Shown in pieces: positions 22,005-34,339 of a stretch of 64,000 bases of DNA. Position numbers and translations under genes: made by a program. The notes under the pieces are model-generated. The model did no database searches and was not told where the DNA came from. It saw only the letters and a program-made list of their open reading frames with translations. The first letter of the stretch is position 1. Each line of letters starts with the position of its first letter. The stretch is from Fremontodendron californicum. Taxonomy: Eukaryota; Streptophyta; Magnoliopsida; Malvales; Malvaceae. The stretch covers positions 7,445,001-7,509,000 of the forward strand of contig JAULJL010000010.1 in the NCBI GenBank assembly GCA_030761205.1. Reading direction: 5' to 3'.

Positions 22005-23607
22005 AATTCTCCCACACTTAGTCTTTTGCTAGTCCTCGAGCAAAATTAAAATAAATAAATAAATAAGAAATCCTAATCTAGTCTATTATCAATAAAAATG
22101 AGAGACAATCATTGAACAAGTCTTATAACTAATCAATAACTTAAAGAGTTTCACAAAGAATCATGCTTGATAGTAAATGGTTTGAGTTTAGCTAACATTA
22201 ACATAACATATCTCAATCAAAATTAGTGAATGTTCAAACTTAATTTCAAATTCTCACATGGGATACTCTCATGATTTTCACTCTTTTAAAGTAGTGGTAA
22301 AGTGTTTACACTCAATCAATCTCATGAAAACAGTTCTACCATATGCTTACTTGTTCACCTATTCTCCACTACTTAGATCATGCAACTTCATGAATCAAAA
22401 GGTCTTTATTCAAGGTTGTAATGGGGTCAATGGGGTTGTAATGTGGTTAAAGAATAAAAAGGAAAAGATATCACAAGGGTTCCAAAGACTTCATAGAATT
22501 TAGAGACAAAATAAGATTTTGCAAATAAAATTTTCTCAATATTCTTTAGAATTACATAATCACATAGGCTAAATATTTCATGTTGAGTCTTTGTTTCATT
22601 CTAATCAACTTTGTAACAGTCTTTTCTTTTCTTTTCCCAAAAGTTCAAGAGATGATTCAATATATATATATATATATATATATATTACATGGGAAAGTAT
22701 TTTGACAATGTTCCCTGATCTTTTTCTCTTGACTTTTGCCTTTTTTCTCCCTCACACTTATCTTTTGTTCGAACCCAAATTTTCAACTAAAAATATCCCT
22801 TGTTTTTGCAATATGTCTCAAACATTCTAGTTCATCTTTAGAACAAGGGTAAAGATATAAATGTGTTTAGGCTAGGTGTAAGATGTGGTTACCAATAAAA
22901 TAGCATATTCAATGTAGGCTCAAATTGGCTCACTAGGGGGATTTTCTCTTGGAACATCAATAATGGATGTCTATTTGGCCCTGGTATAATCCTAATGCCT
23001 CAATCTATTCATGTTGTTACATGCATCAATATAGTCTCAAAAAGGTTTAAAGCAAGTTCTAGAGAATCATGTAATCATAAGAGCACTCAAGAAAGAAATT
23101 AGATTGATATGTATAATACATCAATCATATAGGCTAAAAACTCACAAGGATGATTATACAAGTCAATATCAAGTCTAAACATGCTTCTTTCTCAATCAAC
23201 ATATCATATTAACATTGGCTGATGAAAAATAGTGATATCAAGCTTAATTCTCATGAAAATCTTATCACTAATGATCAGTTTTAGACCTATTCAATTCATA
23301 TCTCATCATAGTATGGAAAGTAACTAGAACATACTTAAAACAAAACTAAACTAAATGAAATCATAAATTCTTCCCTCCACACTTAATTCTTACATTGTCC
23401 TCAATGTAATTCTATTATCCCCAAATATAAGAATCATGTGTAAAAGAAAAAAATTACTAATCAAAACAAACTAAAAAAAAAATAAAAGATTGAATGATGG
23501 AGAGTAAAGAATACCAAATCTGATTACAATATGTGCTCTCTATCCTTTTGGGTTACTCCCAAGAAGCGCTTGGTTTATTGTCCTCAGCCTGACTTAGACC
23601 CATGCCA
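22005..23607 (-). other. 3' non-coding region of the gag-protease element
   Basis: No coding sequence. On the minus strand, just after the protease ORF, lies AAGCGCTTCTTGGGAGTAAC, a phrase that in Athila relatives normally follows the end of pol. The whole of RT-RH-IN therefore appears cleanly deleted. The distal end holds GGACTAGCAAAAGACTAAGT and the purine tract GTGTGGGAGAA next to the LTR. An AT dinucleotide run sits at about 22660-22686. Confidence 0.75.
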
Positions 23608-26140
23608 TCATCCACACCGTATTCTTGAGTAGTTCAAATGATCCGGTGGTAGTTCTAAGTCCAATATTGATGTCTGCAAAAGAAAAGGTAGATGGTTCTC
23701 ATTAGATAAATGAAGATTAATAGCTGAAACATCAAACTTTTTATTACAAGGTGGTAACTCTTTCAAAGATGCCAATGCTTCCTCCATATGTTCACTTAAA
23801 ACAGGTTCATCTTTAGAAGTCTCCATGACAAGGTGTTTGTTAATGTCTATGTCTTTTCTACTTAACTCAAAAGGTGGCTGCACTAAAGAGTCAAATATAT
23901 CAATTGCATAAATAGAATGTACATCACTAGGGTATCTCATGGCTTCAAAGATATTAAAAAGGATTACATCACCATCAAATTCCATAGTGAGTATGCCATC
24001 ATTAACATTAATTATTGTCTTGGCTGTTTTTAAGAATGGTATCCTTAATAAAATAGGTATTGGGTTGGAAGACATCTCATCTTCCATGTCAAGCACATAA
24101 AAGTCAGCTGGAAAGACCAATTCATTAACTTGCACAAGAACATTTTCTACAACTCCTGTTGGATAAGTAATAGAACGATGAGCGAGTTGTAAAATAATAC
24201 CGGTTTCTTTTAATGGTCCTAGTTTCAAAGAAGCATAAATCGAATATGGCATAACATTTATAGATGCTCCTAAGTCTAGCATAGCATGTGCAAACCTGGT
24301 GTTGCCTATTTTACAAGGAGTGGTGAACATACCTGGATCCTTGCATTTAGGTGGGAGTTTCTTTTGAAGAACAGCGGACACATTCTCTCCCATACTTACC
24401 TTTTCATTCCTTTTGAGCTTCCTCTTAGAAGTGCCAATTCTTTCAAAAATGTTGCATATCATGGCACTTGCTTTATGGCATCTATTAGAGGAATGTTTAC
24501 CTCAACTTTTCGGAAGATCTCCAAAATTTTCTTCTCTTGTTCCTCCTTCTTGGATTTTGCTAACCTGCTTGGAAAAAGTGGAGGAGTTACATAAGAAGGA
24601 AAATATGGTTTAGGAGTTACCTTAATAAGTGGCTCATTGGGTTGTGAAGATGATGCTTTAGTGTTGTCCTCTTTTTGAGCACTATCCTTTTGTGGTGTCT
24701 CAAGCTTTTTCCCACTTCTTAGAGTTATGGCATTGACATGTTCTCTAGGATTCACTATGGTTTGGGAAAGTAATTTTTTCAATCCCTTACTTGTATTTGA
24801 CTTAGTGTTGTTGCCATTTGTCCCATTTGAGTCTCTAATTGACTCATCCTCGTTGCCATTTGTCTGTTCGCTTCCCTAGTTTCCTGTTGAATTGCCTTTG
24901 TGTCCTGTTGAATTTGAATTTGATTAGTAGAGAGGGCTTTAACAAGATCTTCAAGATAAGTACCTGAATTTTGAGTGGGTGGCACTTGTTGTCGGGTTTG
25001 ATATTGTTGTTGAACCCTTTGTTGATAACCCGATTGGCTATTGTCAAATGGTGGAGGAGCAGCTTGTGATTGGTTTCCTCTATAATTGAAGTTTGGATGA
25101 TCCCTCCATCCTGGATTGTAAGAGTTAGAGTAGGGATCATACTTCTTTGATTGGTTCGAAAATCAACCCATTGCATTCACATGTTCATTGGTATCCTCTT
25201 GTAGTGTTGGGCATATATCAGTTTGATGCCCCATGGTAGAACATATGCCATAAGCCTTAATTTGCTGTATATTACCTACAGCCAATTGTTGCACAAGAGA
25301 AGCCAGTTGAGAAATTGTTTGTTCAAGGGATGATGTACTTACCTCATTGACTTTCTTGGATTTTGGTGGTGGATCTTGTCTCATTGAGAATTGTTGGGAA
25401 TTGGCTGCCATGTTGGAGATGAGAGATCTAGCAGCTCCGGGAGTTTTATCAACTAGAGCTCCCCCATTAGCTGCATCTATCATACTTCTATCCATGGGCA
25501 TAAGTCCTTCATAGAAATATTGGATGAGAAGTTGTTCACTTATCTGATGGTGTGGACATGATGCACAAAATTTCTTAAACCTCTCCCAATATTCATATAA
25601 AGATTCTCTGTTGTATTGTCGGATCCCATATATCTTTTTTCTAATATTGGCAGCCTTAGATGCTGGGAAATACCTTTTCAAGAATGATTTTTTCATATCA
25701 TTTCATGTAGTTATGGTTCCGGATGGTAGATAATAGAGCCATTCCTTTGCAGAATCAGCTCGAGAGAATGGGAAGGCTCTCAACTTAATTTGCTCTTCGG
25801 TGACCCCAGTTGGCCTCATGCTTGAGCAAACTACATGGAATTCCTTGAGATGCTTATTTGGATCCTCTCCTGCAAAACCATGAAAAGTTGGGAAAAGATG
25901 AATCAAACAAGATTTTAATTCAAAAGCTACCTCAAGATTAGCATATTCAATGCATAAAGGTTGTTGACCCAAATTTGGAGCGGGTAGCTCCTTGAGAGTT
26001 CTGTTGTCAGCAGCCATCTTTCCTTGTTCTTCTTGGATGATTTTGATCAACTCTTTGTTTGTCCTTTGGTGGTAAGTTATGAATTCCCTAATTCTCCGAA
26101 GTCCTAAGTGAGGTTCTTCTTCTTTAAGAGATTGAGACAT
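23608..26140 (-). pseudogene. Gag plus aspartic protease of an Athila-like retrotransposon, broken
   Basis: Gag packages element RNA and the protease cleaves the polyprotein in cytoplasmic particles. Reading from 26140, an N-terminal gag region (26140-25703) is followed by a TGA where a Trp is usual. The retrotransposon gag core continues in the same frame (25696-25163), then a second stop. A Gln-rich coiled-coil-like stretch (to 24779) ends at a frameshift; another frameshift lies near 24460. The zinc knuckle reads YGICSTMGHQTDIC, so its first Cys has become Tyr. The protease active-site region DLGASINVMPYSIYASL (about 24240) is intact. Coding sequence stops right after ELPPDHLNYS, the point where RT would begin. 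Confidence 0.88.
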
Positions 26141-26223
26141 TCACTGAAGAAAAAAAAAGAAAATAAACTAATTAAAATAGAAAATAAGAATAAACCAAAT
26201 AACTAATAAACTAAAGAAAGCAA

Positions 26224-26241
26224 TCCCTGGCAACGGCGCCA
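26224..26241 (-). other. Primer-binding site
   Basis: Minus-strand TGGCGCCGTTGCCAGGGA, 9 bp inside the 5' LTR (which ends, on this strand, at 26251). It is complementary to the 3' end of a plant tRNA of the kind used by Athila/Tat elements (tRNA-Asp is my best guess). Confidence 0.8.
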
Positions 26242-26250
26242 AAAACTTGA

Positions 26251-27801
26251 TGCACGCAAAAGAGTGTATCTTTATTAAACCTTGCAATTACTATGATCAA
26301 TTATAGTAAAGTAGCATGCAAGGGTCGAATCCACAGAGATTGATTTTTAGTTTATAAATTACTAGTTTAAAACTTAAATTCAAGAACAATAAAAGAAAAT
26401 AGGGTTTTTAAAAGAGTTCTAAAAACTAAGAAAACAAGAAAAGTAAGAAGCAATAAAATAAGATGAAATCAAATATGAGAGAAATATGACTAAAGGTTCA
26501 TTCTCCACCACTAGACATCATTAAGAATCAAATTCAGATCTATCAACCCCAATTATCTATCAAAGTTAACAACCGTAGATAACATCCCGTGTTACCCCAA
26601 TCCTTCCTTAGTTCGTCGTTAAGCAGGACGAACGCCACTACTTAATCTCTAACTATCAAACAACCTAGGATAAACATCTCTAAATTTAATTTGACAGCAG
26701 CTTTATGATAAGAAAGATAGGTTGATCTAAGCAACAAAAGCATGAACATGAATTGTTTAACTTAGGTTATGTTCCACTTTGCAATTAGCGAAAACTTGAC
26801 CATAATCATTAATCACAAATTGCCACTTATGAATAGGAAATCAAGACAATTACACGGATCAAGACTCCTAAACTAGCATTAGACAATTATCAAGATCTAT
26901 CTAGTTGTGCACCTAAACAAATCAAGAAAAAAATCATAAACAATTCTTATGGAAGAACATAAGCAACTTTGATGGAAAATTAATGATAGATAGAATCTTA
27001 AATCAATTACAAAATATGTCTAGGGCTTTAAAATCACCCTTAACCAAATAGAAGTTTAGCCTTGCATAGGAATAGTTAACATAAACATGAATATTCAAAA
27101 GAAACTAAGAAGAAAAATAAATTAAAACTTAAGAGATTAAAGAAGAAGAATAAGAAAATTGACAAATAATCAAAAGCATGTCCTAGTTGGTGGCTCAAAA
27201 GATGGTATTTATAGAGCTTCAAAGTCTTGGAAACCTTTCTTGCTGATCAAGGAAGCTAGGAGTCAAAGGAGTGCAAAATAGGCAAGTTTTACAATTTTTG
27301 CGGTTTTTCCCAGTTTTGAGGTTTTTGGGGACAGTAGGGTCGGCGCCGCAGGCGGAGTGGCTAACTTGTGAGATTTTGCCCGCTGACTTCGGTTTTGTGG
27401 CTATTGCACTGTCTTGCATTTCGTCAGCTGACTTGGATGAACAGTTATTGTCCGATTTGGCCTTTTAAACTATCGTTGGAAAGGTATTCAAGTCAACTTC
27501 GAAAGTAAAGAAGGAAGTTTCTTCAAATAAAGACTTTAACAGAATGATTTCTTAGCAACAATCTCCGAAGGTCAAATCTGCCTGATCACTTAGCACTAAG
27601 AATTTGATCTTTTTGACTCCCAAGTCTTCTTCCATCTGACTTTATAAGCTCTTTAACATCATATTTGACATGTTTTGACTTTATTTCTTCCAAAATACCT
27701 ATAATTCATAAAATCATAGTAAATTGTCAAGGAACTTAAGAATTGAAGCACAAAGTATAAGAAAATAATACATGAAAATGTATGAAATTAAGCACTTATC
27801 A
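26251..27801 (-). repeat. 5' LTR (right) of the gag-protease element
   Basis: Plus-strand ends TGCACGC...CTTATCA, 1551 bp. TATA box at about 27205-27215 on the minus strand (CTATAAATACC). Confidence 0.9.
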
Positions 27802-28178
27802 AATGATTAAAGGGGTTTTCAATGGAAGGAATGTTTCTATCAGGGTATGGAAATTTTGAAAAAGTATTGGGAGCCTGATTTTTTTCTTATAATGATTAGG
27901 AATGGACTTCTTCTATCTCGGCTTCATGCTTCCATCTGTGCCTCATCAGTAATTATTTACCACGTGTATATAAATAAAGAAAAGTTTAATGCTAAATGGA
28001 GTTTGTCATTTAAGTTTTAAATTCGTGATAAAATTTGATTGACAAGGAACTGATGGGGGCACGGACCCGGGGCAGAAGATATTCATTCTAAATTTTTAAT
28101 GATTAGCGGGTTTTTTTAGGATGAATCGGCTTGATTTTTCTAATAAAGTCTTGATAGGATCAGAAGTAAGGGATTTTT
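27802..28178. other. Intergenic DNA, nothing recognised
   Basis: No coding, RNA or repeat signal that I can support. Confidence 0.5.
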
Positions 28179-28660
28179 GTTGGAATTTGGTTTGGAACCA
28201 AACAAGTGAATGTGAAATTGATCTCTTTATATAGTGCATGATCAAATACATTATTTATGGTATGGCATATATGTTCATGAATTTCATAATTCATGAACTT
28301 AATTTATTTCATTCATGAATTTGTTCATTCATGTACCATGTATATTCATCTTAATTAATATACATTCATGTATTCATGTTTAATGTTCATTCATGTATTA
28401 AGGTTATTCATGTATGTTTAGATCCCTAATGACCTATAAATAGGTGCCTTGATAGGTGGAACAATTCATTCAACAATTGGTTCAACAATTCTAAAAGCTC
28501 TTTTCTTCCTTTGTTCTTTCTACTCTAGAGCTTAGGAATCTGTTAATTTAGAGAGAAAATTGAGTCAATTCCTTAAGTTCGTAGACCTTGAAAAACTATG
28601 CAATTCTTCAAGGTGGTTTTGAATTCCTGGGAGACAATTACATTGAATCCGTGTGCACCA
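28179..28660 (+). repeat. Possible solo LTR or LTR remnant (copia-like)
   Basis: Starts TGTTGGAATTTGG, a common copia LTR start, and has a TATA-like ACCTATAAATAGGTGCC at about 28433-28449, followed by ATTCATTCAACAATTGG and a pyrimidine-rich stretch. AATTCATGAAC/ATTCATG words are reiterated at about 28270-28390. No primer-binding site, polypurine tract or second copy is seen, so the call is weak. Confidence 0.3.
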
Positions 28661-28876
28661 AGTGACGAGCAATTTCGCCATAAGGACAAAGGGTTTAATC
28701 CTTGGCAACAACGTTAAGTTCTCTATACTTCAATTTTCCCTTCTACAAGTAAGTTCTCTAATATTTTATTTAAGGGCATGCTATTTAATTGTTACAAGTA
28801 AACTTTTCAACAAAATTTTTACAAATATACAAAATATCTCCAACCGTTTTCACTTGATTTTGTTACATATAATATA

Positions 28877-29065
28877 ATGATTGGCAGTTTTTGTAATAAA
28901 AGAAAACGTGATTCAGCTTATAAAGTTTTAAATCAATTGTTGAAAGATAATTGTAAGCCTTCTGTTATCACCTACACAATTTTGACGAATGTGCAAAGAT
29001 GGGATGGTGCGCATAAAGCTTTTGAGTTTGTTAGGACGTCGGCGAGCGGCAAAATTTGCGATTGA
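28877..29065 (+). pseudogene. Possible pentatricopeptide-repeat gene fragment
   Basis: The translation reads SAYKVLNQLLKDNCKPSVITYTIL, close to one PPR motif (A..LL..ML..G.KPN..TYT.L). It then loses similarity. PPR proteins are organellar RNA-binding proteins with many tandem motifs; only about one motif is present, so this is at best a fragment. A further short open stretch in another frame (to about 29127) reads TVEQAMRLAEEGKIERE and is unassigned. Confidence 0.35.
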
Positions 29066-29127
29066 CAGTGGAGCAGGCGATGCGGTTGGCTGAAGAAGGA
29101 AAGATAGAGAGAGAAGCCGAGGGTTAA

Positions 29128-30220
29128 AGAGAAAGGATGGAAAAATGAATTAAACAAATTGTAATTTATTTTTTTCGATATTGAAGTTTTTTGTATAGTT
29201 AAAATATTTGTAATTTAATTTTGTGCATTCAGGTGAACGACCACGTCAGTATTGAACAAAAGTCAAAACAATACATTTTTTATCACTTCCTCAAAATCAG
29301 AATTCAATTCTGAAAATGATAAAGATTTGTCTTCCTCAAATACAGCAAATAATGCTCCAATCTGATAACACTTGTATTTTAAAGTTGTACTTCAAATATA
29401 TCTTTTATATTTTAAAAGTTGTAAACTTGTACTTGTAACTTGTATTATATATACATGAATTAATACAATTAGCAATTAAGCCTTCAACAAAACTTTTTGT
29501 TCTCTAAATCTTTATTGTCAGCATACTTAAGACAATAAAGTTAACAGAAATATCAATTGGACTGGGATTATCAAAACGATATAGTAAGAGGATTGAATTT
29601 GTATGAATTATACTAGAGAAATTAAATCTCATATATTAGATGAGTACATGGATTAATTGCATAATCTGATCATCTCATTAATATTCATTCACTAGGATTA
29701 TTTGTGAAGAATTAATATATTAAAATTTAAATATAATAATTAAGTCCTTTCTTACGAACTTAAAGTTTTAAGCTAATTCATCATCAGCCAAAAAAATCTT
29801 GTCTCAATGATAAGGAAAAGGTTTTGAAATCTTTAGATCCAGATTCAAGTCATACCATATGTAAGTTTAATCATACATTATGTTGGTTTCTTTATTGATT
29901 TTTCTTCCATATATGTACTATTTAATATTTATTAAAAGTTAATTAATTATAATTTCTACTTATATATAATCTCTTAAAAGAATGTAATTCATCATCTTAA
30001 TTCTCATTATCATTGAGATAAAAATTTTATTAATACCTATGCAAACAACTTGTAGTCAGATATATAAGGCACGGCATGGGAGTTCAATTTATACCGCCTC
30101 TATAAAAATTAAAGAAAAAGAAAACTAATTAAAACCACAATAATGCTAATTTGTAACTTATAATACAACTTTATTTTAAGAAATATTGAAAATAATGAGA
30201 TGAAATATTTATATATATAT
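29128..30220. other. AT-rich intergenic DNA
   Basis: No gene seen. The stretch near 29.79-29.86 kb (TTGTCTCAATGATAAGG ... CCAGATTCAAGTC) faintly resembles a tRNA-like SINE head, but the boxes are poor. Confidence 0.5.
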
Positions 30221-31189
30221 CACTACAAACAAATTGCCATATAGTGACGGTCCAAAAAACGTTGGTAAAACCCAAAACCCCGTCGCTAAAAGTCCTAAAA
30301 CCCTATACCGACGGTCAAAATGGCTATTCCGACAAAAAACTAAGTGACGGTAAAACCCTCGCCGGTATAGACCTATACCGACGGAAAAGACGACCGTCGG
30401 AATAGGGTTTAGAGACTATATTGACGGCTGTAGGCGTCACTAAAGTTACTACTGTCGGTATAGACTCTGTTGTGTTAGATAATTTTGTTTTTTTCTATAC
30501 CGACGGCGCGTCTGACGGTATATCTATACCGACGGTATGAACCGTTGTTATAGGTCTAATTATTAAATATGTAATTAAACATATAGCGATGGCTTTATCG
30601 TAGCTTTACCGACAGTCCTCTCCGTCAGTATACTACATATTTCTATTGATATATGGTCTGTCAGTATAGAGTTCAAAGCGTCGATAAAAGTAAAATTTTA
30701 TTATATTTTCAATTACTAATAATGATTTATTTATAATCCAATCCAACATATTTCATATAAAATAAAAGCATCATAAGAAAGTACAAAACGTTTAATAATA
30801 TAAAAAATAAAATTATAATAAATTGTCTTAATTATATAACTTTCACAAACTAAATAGAAGTCACAAACTAAAGTCATAATACAATCTTAAAATTGAAAAT
30901 AAGCAATCCAAATACATAAAGTAAATAAGCAGTCCAAATCCCATGAATATTCCTAAGAAGTAGCATCTGCATAAAATTAGCAAATATTATACAATTAAAA
31001 ATAATTAAATAGTGAAGTCAATATAAAATAATAAAATAATGAAGTAGTTTACCATCTTCATTTTGATCATAAAGGTATATTATATATAATATTAACAGTA
31101 ATTTCAATGATCTTTAACCATTCCAAAGAGAGAAAGAGGACGGGAAAGATCAATTTCCTCTATTTTTGGATTTCCATTTGTTAGTGACA

Positions 31190-31333
31190 CATGCTCATTG
31201 ATACATCTATTTATGTCCTCATGAAGGAAATTTTCAAGATCAGACTGAAGAGCCATCAAGTCTGAATGTAGTCCAGATATCTGTTTAATAATGCCTGGAG
31301 CAGATACATGTGTTGATAGACCAGCTTGTGCAT
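31190..31333 (-). pseudogene. Captured exon, probable augmin subunit 3 (HAUS3/AUG3) piece
   Basis: On the minus strand an acceptor-like TTTTTTAG precedes AQAGLSTHVSAPGIIKQISG and LMALQSDLENFLHEDINRCI, which I recognise as resembling plant augmin subunit 3, a gamma-tubulin-recruiting microtubule-branching factor. The open frame continues to 31104, but that part has no similarity I know. It lies downstream, in the same orientation, of the exon at 31932-32084, in the order expected from one gene. The assignment is from memory of the family and needs a search. Confidence 0.6.
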
Positions 31334-31931
31334 CTAAAAAAATCCCAAAAGCAACCACAAATCAAAATCCTTCTACTAAACACAAATCTCATACAGTTCT
31401 AGTACGAAACAATAATCAGGTCTCAATATATAACAGTTCCAGTATGAAAAAATTAAAAATTTAAAAAGAAAAAACAGAGGGAAAGAAAGCAGATTTTGTT
31501 CACCAAGAAGTTAAGGACCATATAGGACTTTCAATGAAACATATGTTTTAGTTCCATCTTCACAACTATGCTAAATAGTTCGGATTTTAATAGTGCACTT
31601 CACCTTTTTTTTCGTACAACAGAACAAGTAAAAAATAAACTAACCCTACATGTAGATTAGCAATGAGTATGAGCCAACAAATAGAGATATCAATTTAATC
31701 TCTAATATTCAAGCTAGAGACATTAACATGGAATGTATCACAAAGAGAAAGCTGCAACAGAAATATATAAAATGGCAATGGGTAGTATTGCAAAAAATAT
31801 GAGAGAAGCAGTAAGTAGCATGCTAGACATGATAGATGTACTAATGTCCCTTTGGACACCATAAAGAAAACATTAGTAAAAATATAAGGATACACATACA
31901 ATACATAGACCACACATAAGATCCAACTTAC

Positions 31932-32084
31932 CACTGGGCCTTTGGTTGCTTTCAGGTACACCTGAAGCTCTGATTTGATAACTTTAAGTAATGAATATGT
32001 TCCAAGCATATTCTTCATTTCCATTTGACAAGCTAATTTTAAGAGCTGATGCCTTGCAAGCTGATTGATCAGATGGTTAATAAA
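31932..32084 (-). pseudogene. Captured exon, probable augmin subunit 3 piece with intact splice sites
   Basis: Exactly 153 bp (51 codons) without a stop, preceded by TTTTTTTGCAG and followed by GTAAGT on the minus strand. It reads FINHLINQLARHQLLKLAC, then MLGTYSLLKVIKSELQVYL, matching the C-terminal half of plant AUG3-like proteins. Perfect exon borders show that genomic DNA with introns was captured, not a cDNA. It could be spliced into a transposon transcript. Confidence 0.65.
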
Positions 32085-32821
32085 CTGCAAAAAAAAAAAA
32101 TTGAGAATATTAAGCATTTGCAAATGAATTTAAAGTTTGTACTTTTATGCACTTCCAAATGTCTGTAAAAATGCTTAGTGACGCCATGCATAACTAAACT
32201 GAAAAAAAGAAGGGGGAATGGACCAAACTATAATCATGAAATCATCTAAGCAGCAGCTCCACGAGTCTGCTCGAAACCAGTCGATTCCTAAGCCATTTGT
32301 TCTCCCCTCTCGGTTGGCGTTTGCCAGCCACTAGAGCAAGTAAGAGAACCTACATACAGTGAATGAACTTAAAAAACGGCCGATTTTGGCCGGATTGTAC
32401 ACCTTTGTGTCTGGCTATGATTGTTGCTTCAAGTTGTTCTGATGCTAGTAAAAAATCGACCTTTACACTTGTCATTGGTAACAGTAACATATCAAACATA
32501 TTCCCACATATTTAATCAGAGTGTGCTCTGCAATAGGAATGCTTTAACTGGAAAAGTTTCCCATTTTCAATATTTTCACTGAATTATCATGTTTTCTTAC
32601 AAACAAGCATCAAGACTAACTAATAGTACATTTGGTTGAATGCCTCTGACATGCCAAAGAAATAGTTTCTTATCTTAAACAGGGCAGCCAAATGGTGATT
32701 ACTCCACATGCATGTTCTTAGTTTCTCACCTTAGCTAAAAGCATTATATCTATATCAAGCTATAATACCATCCAATATACTAAGAAGCAAGAGCTCCACC
32801 GCCATAAAATTTCATACCTAC
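32085..32821. other. Transposon interior between captured pieces
   Basis: No protein similarity seen. It may include captured intron sequence or the junction between the two donor genes. Confidence 0.45.
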
Positions 32822-33095
32822 CAATCTTTTGACATATCCGATTAAGATTCCTTGTAGCTCCTTCAAATGTCTATCTCCTAGCACTAACACTAAGCGCTTC
32901 AATACACACATTGTCAATATTATGAGCCTCATCAAAGACCACAACAAACTCCTGCATTTCCTTCCATATAATCCTATCCACCTTTGGATCAAGCAAATAC
33001 TGATAGCTATAAACAACCACATTTGCAAATTGTACCATATGTTTTTCCAAAAAGTACAGACACCACTCTTTCTCCTTCCCAAACACCCTCAAGTC
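32822..33095 (-). pseudogene. Captured exon of XPD/UVH6 (TFIIH helicase)
   Basis: XPD is the 5'-3' DNA helicase of TFIIH, acting in nucleotide excision repair and transcription initiation. The minus-strand exon starts after TTTTGTAG and ends at a GTAGGT donor. It reads LRVFGKEKEWCLYFLEKH, FANVVVYSYQYLLDPKV and DEAHNIDNVCIEALSVS. The Cys in WCLYF corresponds to an iron-sulphur cluster ligand, and DEAH is helicase motif II. An in-frame TAG follows SARR, after which homology continues in frame (TFEGATRNLNRICQKI). Only this exon was recognised, so no helicase can be made. Flanking splice-like borders indicate capture of genomic DNA. Confidence 0.88.
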
Positions 33096-33918
33096 CTACA
33101 AAACAGTGCCAAAGAGAATGTTTTCACGTGTAGCAAAGTACAAGGAGATAAGAAGCATTCCTCCTCTAAGCAGGTTCTATAAAAGCATGTCATGCTATAG
33201 AACAACAACAAAAATCCATATCTAAATAAAGTTTTTTTGTTTGCAAAAGCATTGCCAAGAATTGCTAAGCTACCAAGGTGTCTACCCATTAAAACCGTAT
33301 AATGATATTCCTTATAACACAAAAGGCTAATATTCCAGTTTATTTCTTTACAATCTTTTCTAAATTCAATCTAATACTTTCCACATTTAGCAAAAAAAAT
33401 CTAATAATTTCCACAACTTAAAGCTAAAAGGCAAAACCAAAGAAAAAGAAATAAAATATACTGAAGCAAGTGCTTCTTGAAGAGGTGGTTTCAAACCTTG
33501 GGGATCACAAAGGCATGAACGAAGAGAAGCCGAATAAAAGAAAGAGCTCGGATATCTTCCTTAGTGGCTTTAGTTTTCACTGTCCAATTTTTCACAAAAT
33601 CAAATTAATATTTAAAAGTATCCATGATAAAGAAATAAGAAACTTAATAAGCTGTAGTAATAATAATAAACCCTAGAAATCTTGATGAATACATATCCAC
33701 ATAAAAAGACTTTTGCCAACAAAATAAATTTAAGGAACACAATTCGACAATTAATAAATAAAATAAATTCGAAAACCCTAAAATTTGTAAGAAACATCAA
33801 GAATCGCTAACTAGAATCAAAGCACTTTGTAGTTTTTCTCTCAACTGATCAATTAAAAAGGATTTGCATCTGTCGAACCAGACTCGACTTTGCCCTATCT
33901 TCTTCGAAAACCCTTTTG

Positions 33919-33960
<42 letters not shown>

Positions 33961-34339
33961 CACTTATTCATATCCTTAAGATGAAATTAAGAAATTAAGA
34001 AAACAGAGAAATATTTTGGGTTTTAGAACAATGAGATTGGTAGGAGAGAGTTTAGGAATTTCAATAACTTTCAAAACCTTGTTTATTTTTGGAACTTAAA
34101 ATCCTGTCTGCTTGAAATGGTATAGAGATATAGTTTAGGCAAAAATATAGAGAGAAAATCGTTCTAATAGAATGCCAGAAAGTAAGAAGAATGAAAGGAA
34201 TGAAGCAAAAAAAAAAAATTATTGGAAAGCTTTGAACCACGAGAGTTTGAAGGGTTCGTATTTTTCTCAAATAATTTTTTTGTTTTGAAACCCACAAAAA
34301 TTTAAAAAAAAAAATCCTGCTTGAATAAAAAAAAAAACC
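33096..34339. other. CACTA interior, no gene recognised
   Basis: Some of it may be captured intron or promoter DNA of the XPD donor. It contains the poly-A run (33921-33958). The 180-codon minus-strand ORF at 34061-34603 runs through the subterminal repeats and is not a gene. Confidence 0.5.

Larger units (their letters stand above)
20468..27801 (-). mobile_element. Pol-less Athila-like Ty3/gypsy element (gag-protease only), 7334 bp
   Basis: Two LTRs in the same orientation bound an internal region read on the minus strand: primer-binding site (26224-26241), gag, aspartic protease, then directly the 3' non-coding region and polypurine tract (about 22005-22020). Reverse transcriptase, RNase H and integrase are absent. 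The flanks GATGA (20463-20467) and AATGA (27802-27806) are a possible 5-bp target duplication with one mismatch. This is the layout of non-autonomous elements described as TR-GAG. Comparing the first ~345 bp of the LTRs by hand I count about 18 mismatches and one 3-bp gap, so it is not young. Confidence 0.88.

Noticed and set aside
29790..29860. Possible second SINE head
   Set aside because: B-box match is poor and there is no visible target duplication or tail.
33921..33958. Poly-A run as the tail of a processed retrocopy
   Set aside because: The captured XPD and AUG3-like exons retain splice borders and lie on the opposite strand, so the run is not their mRNA tail.
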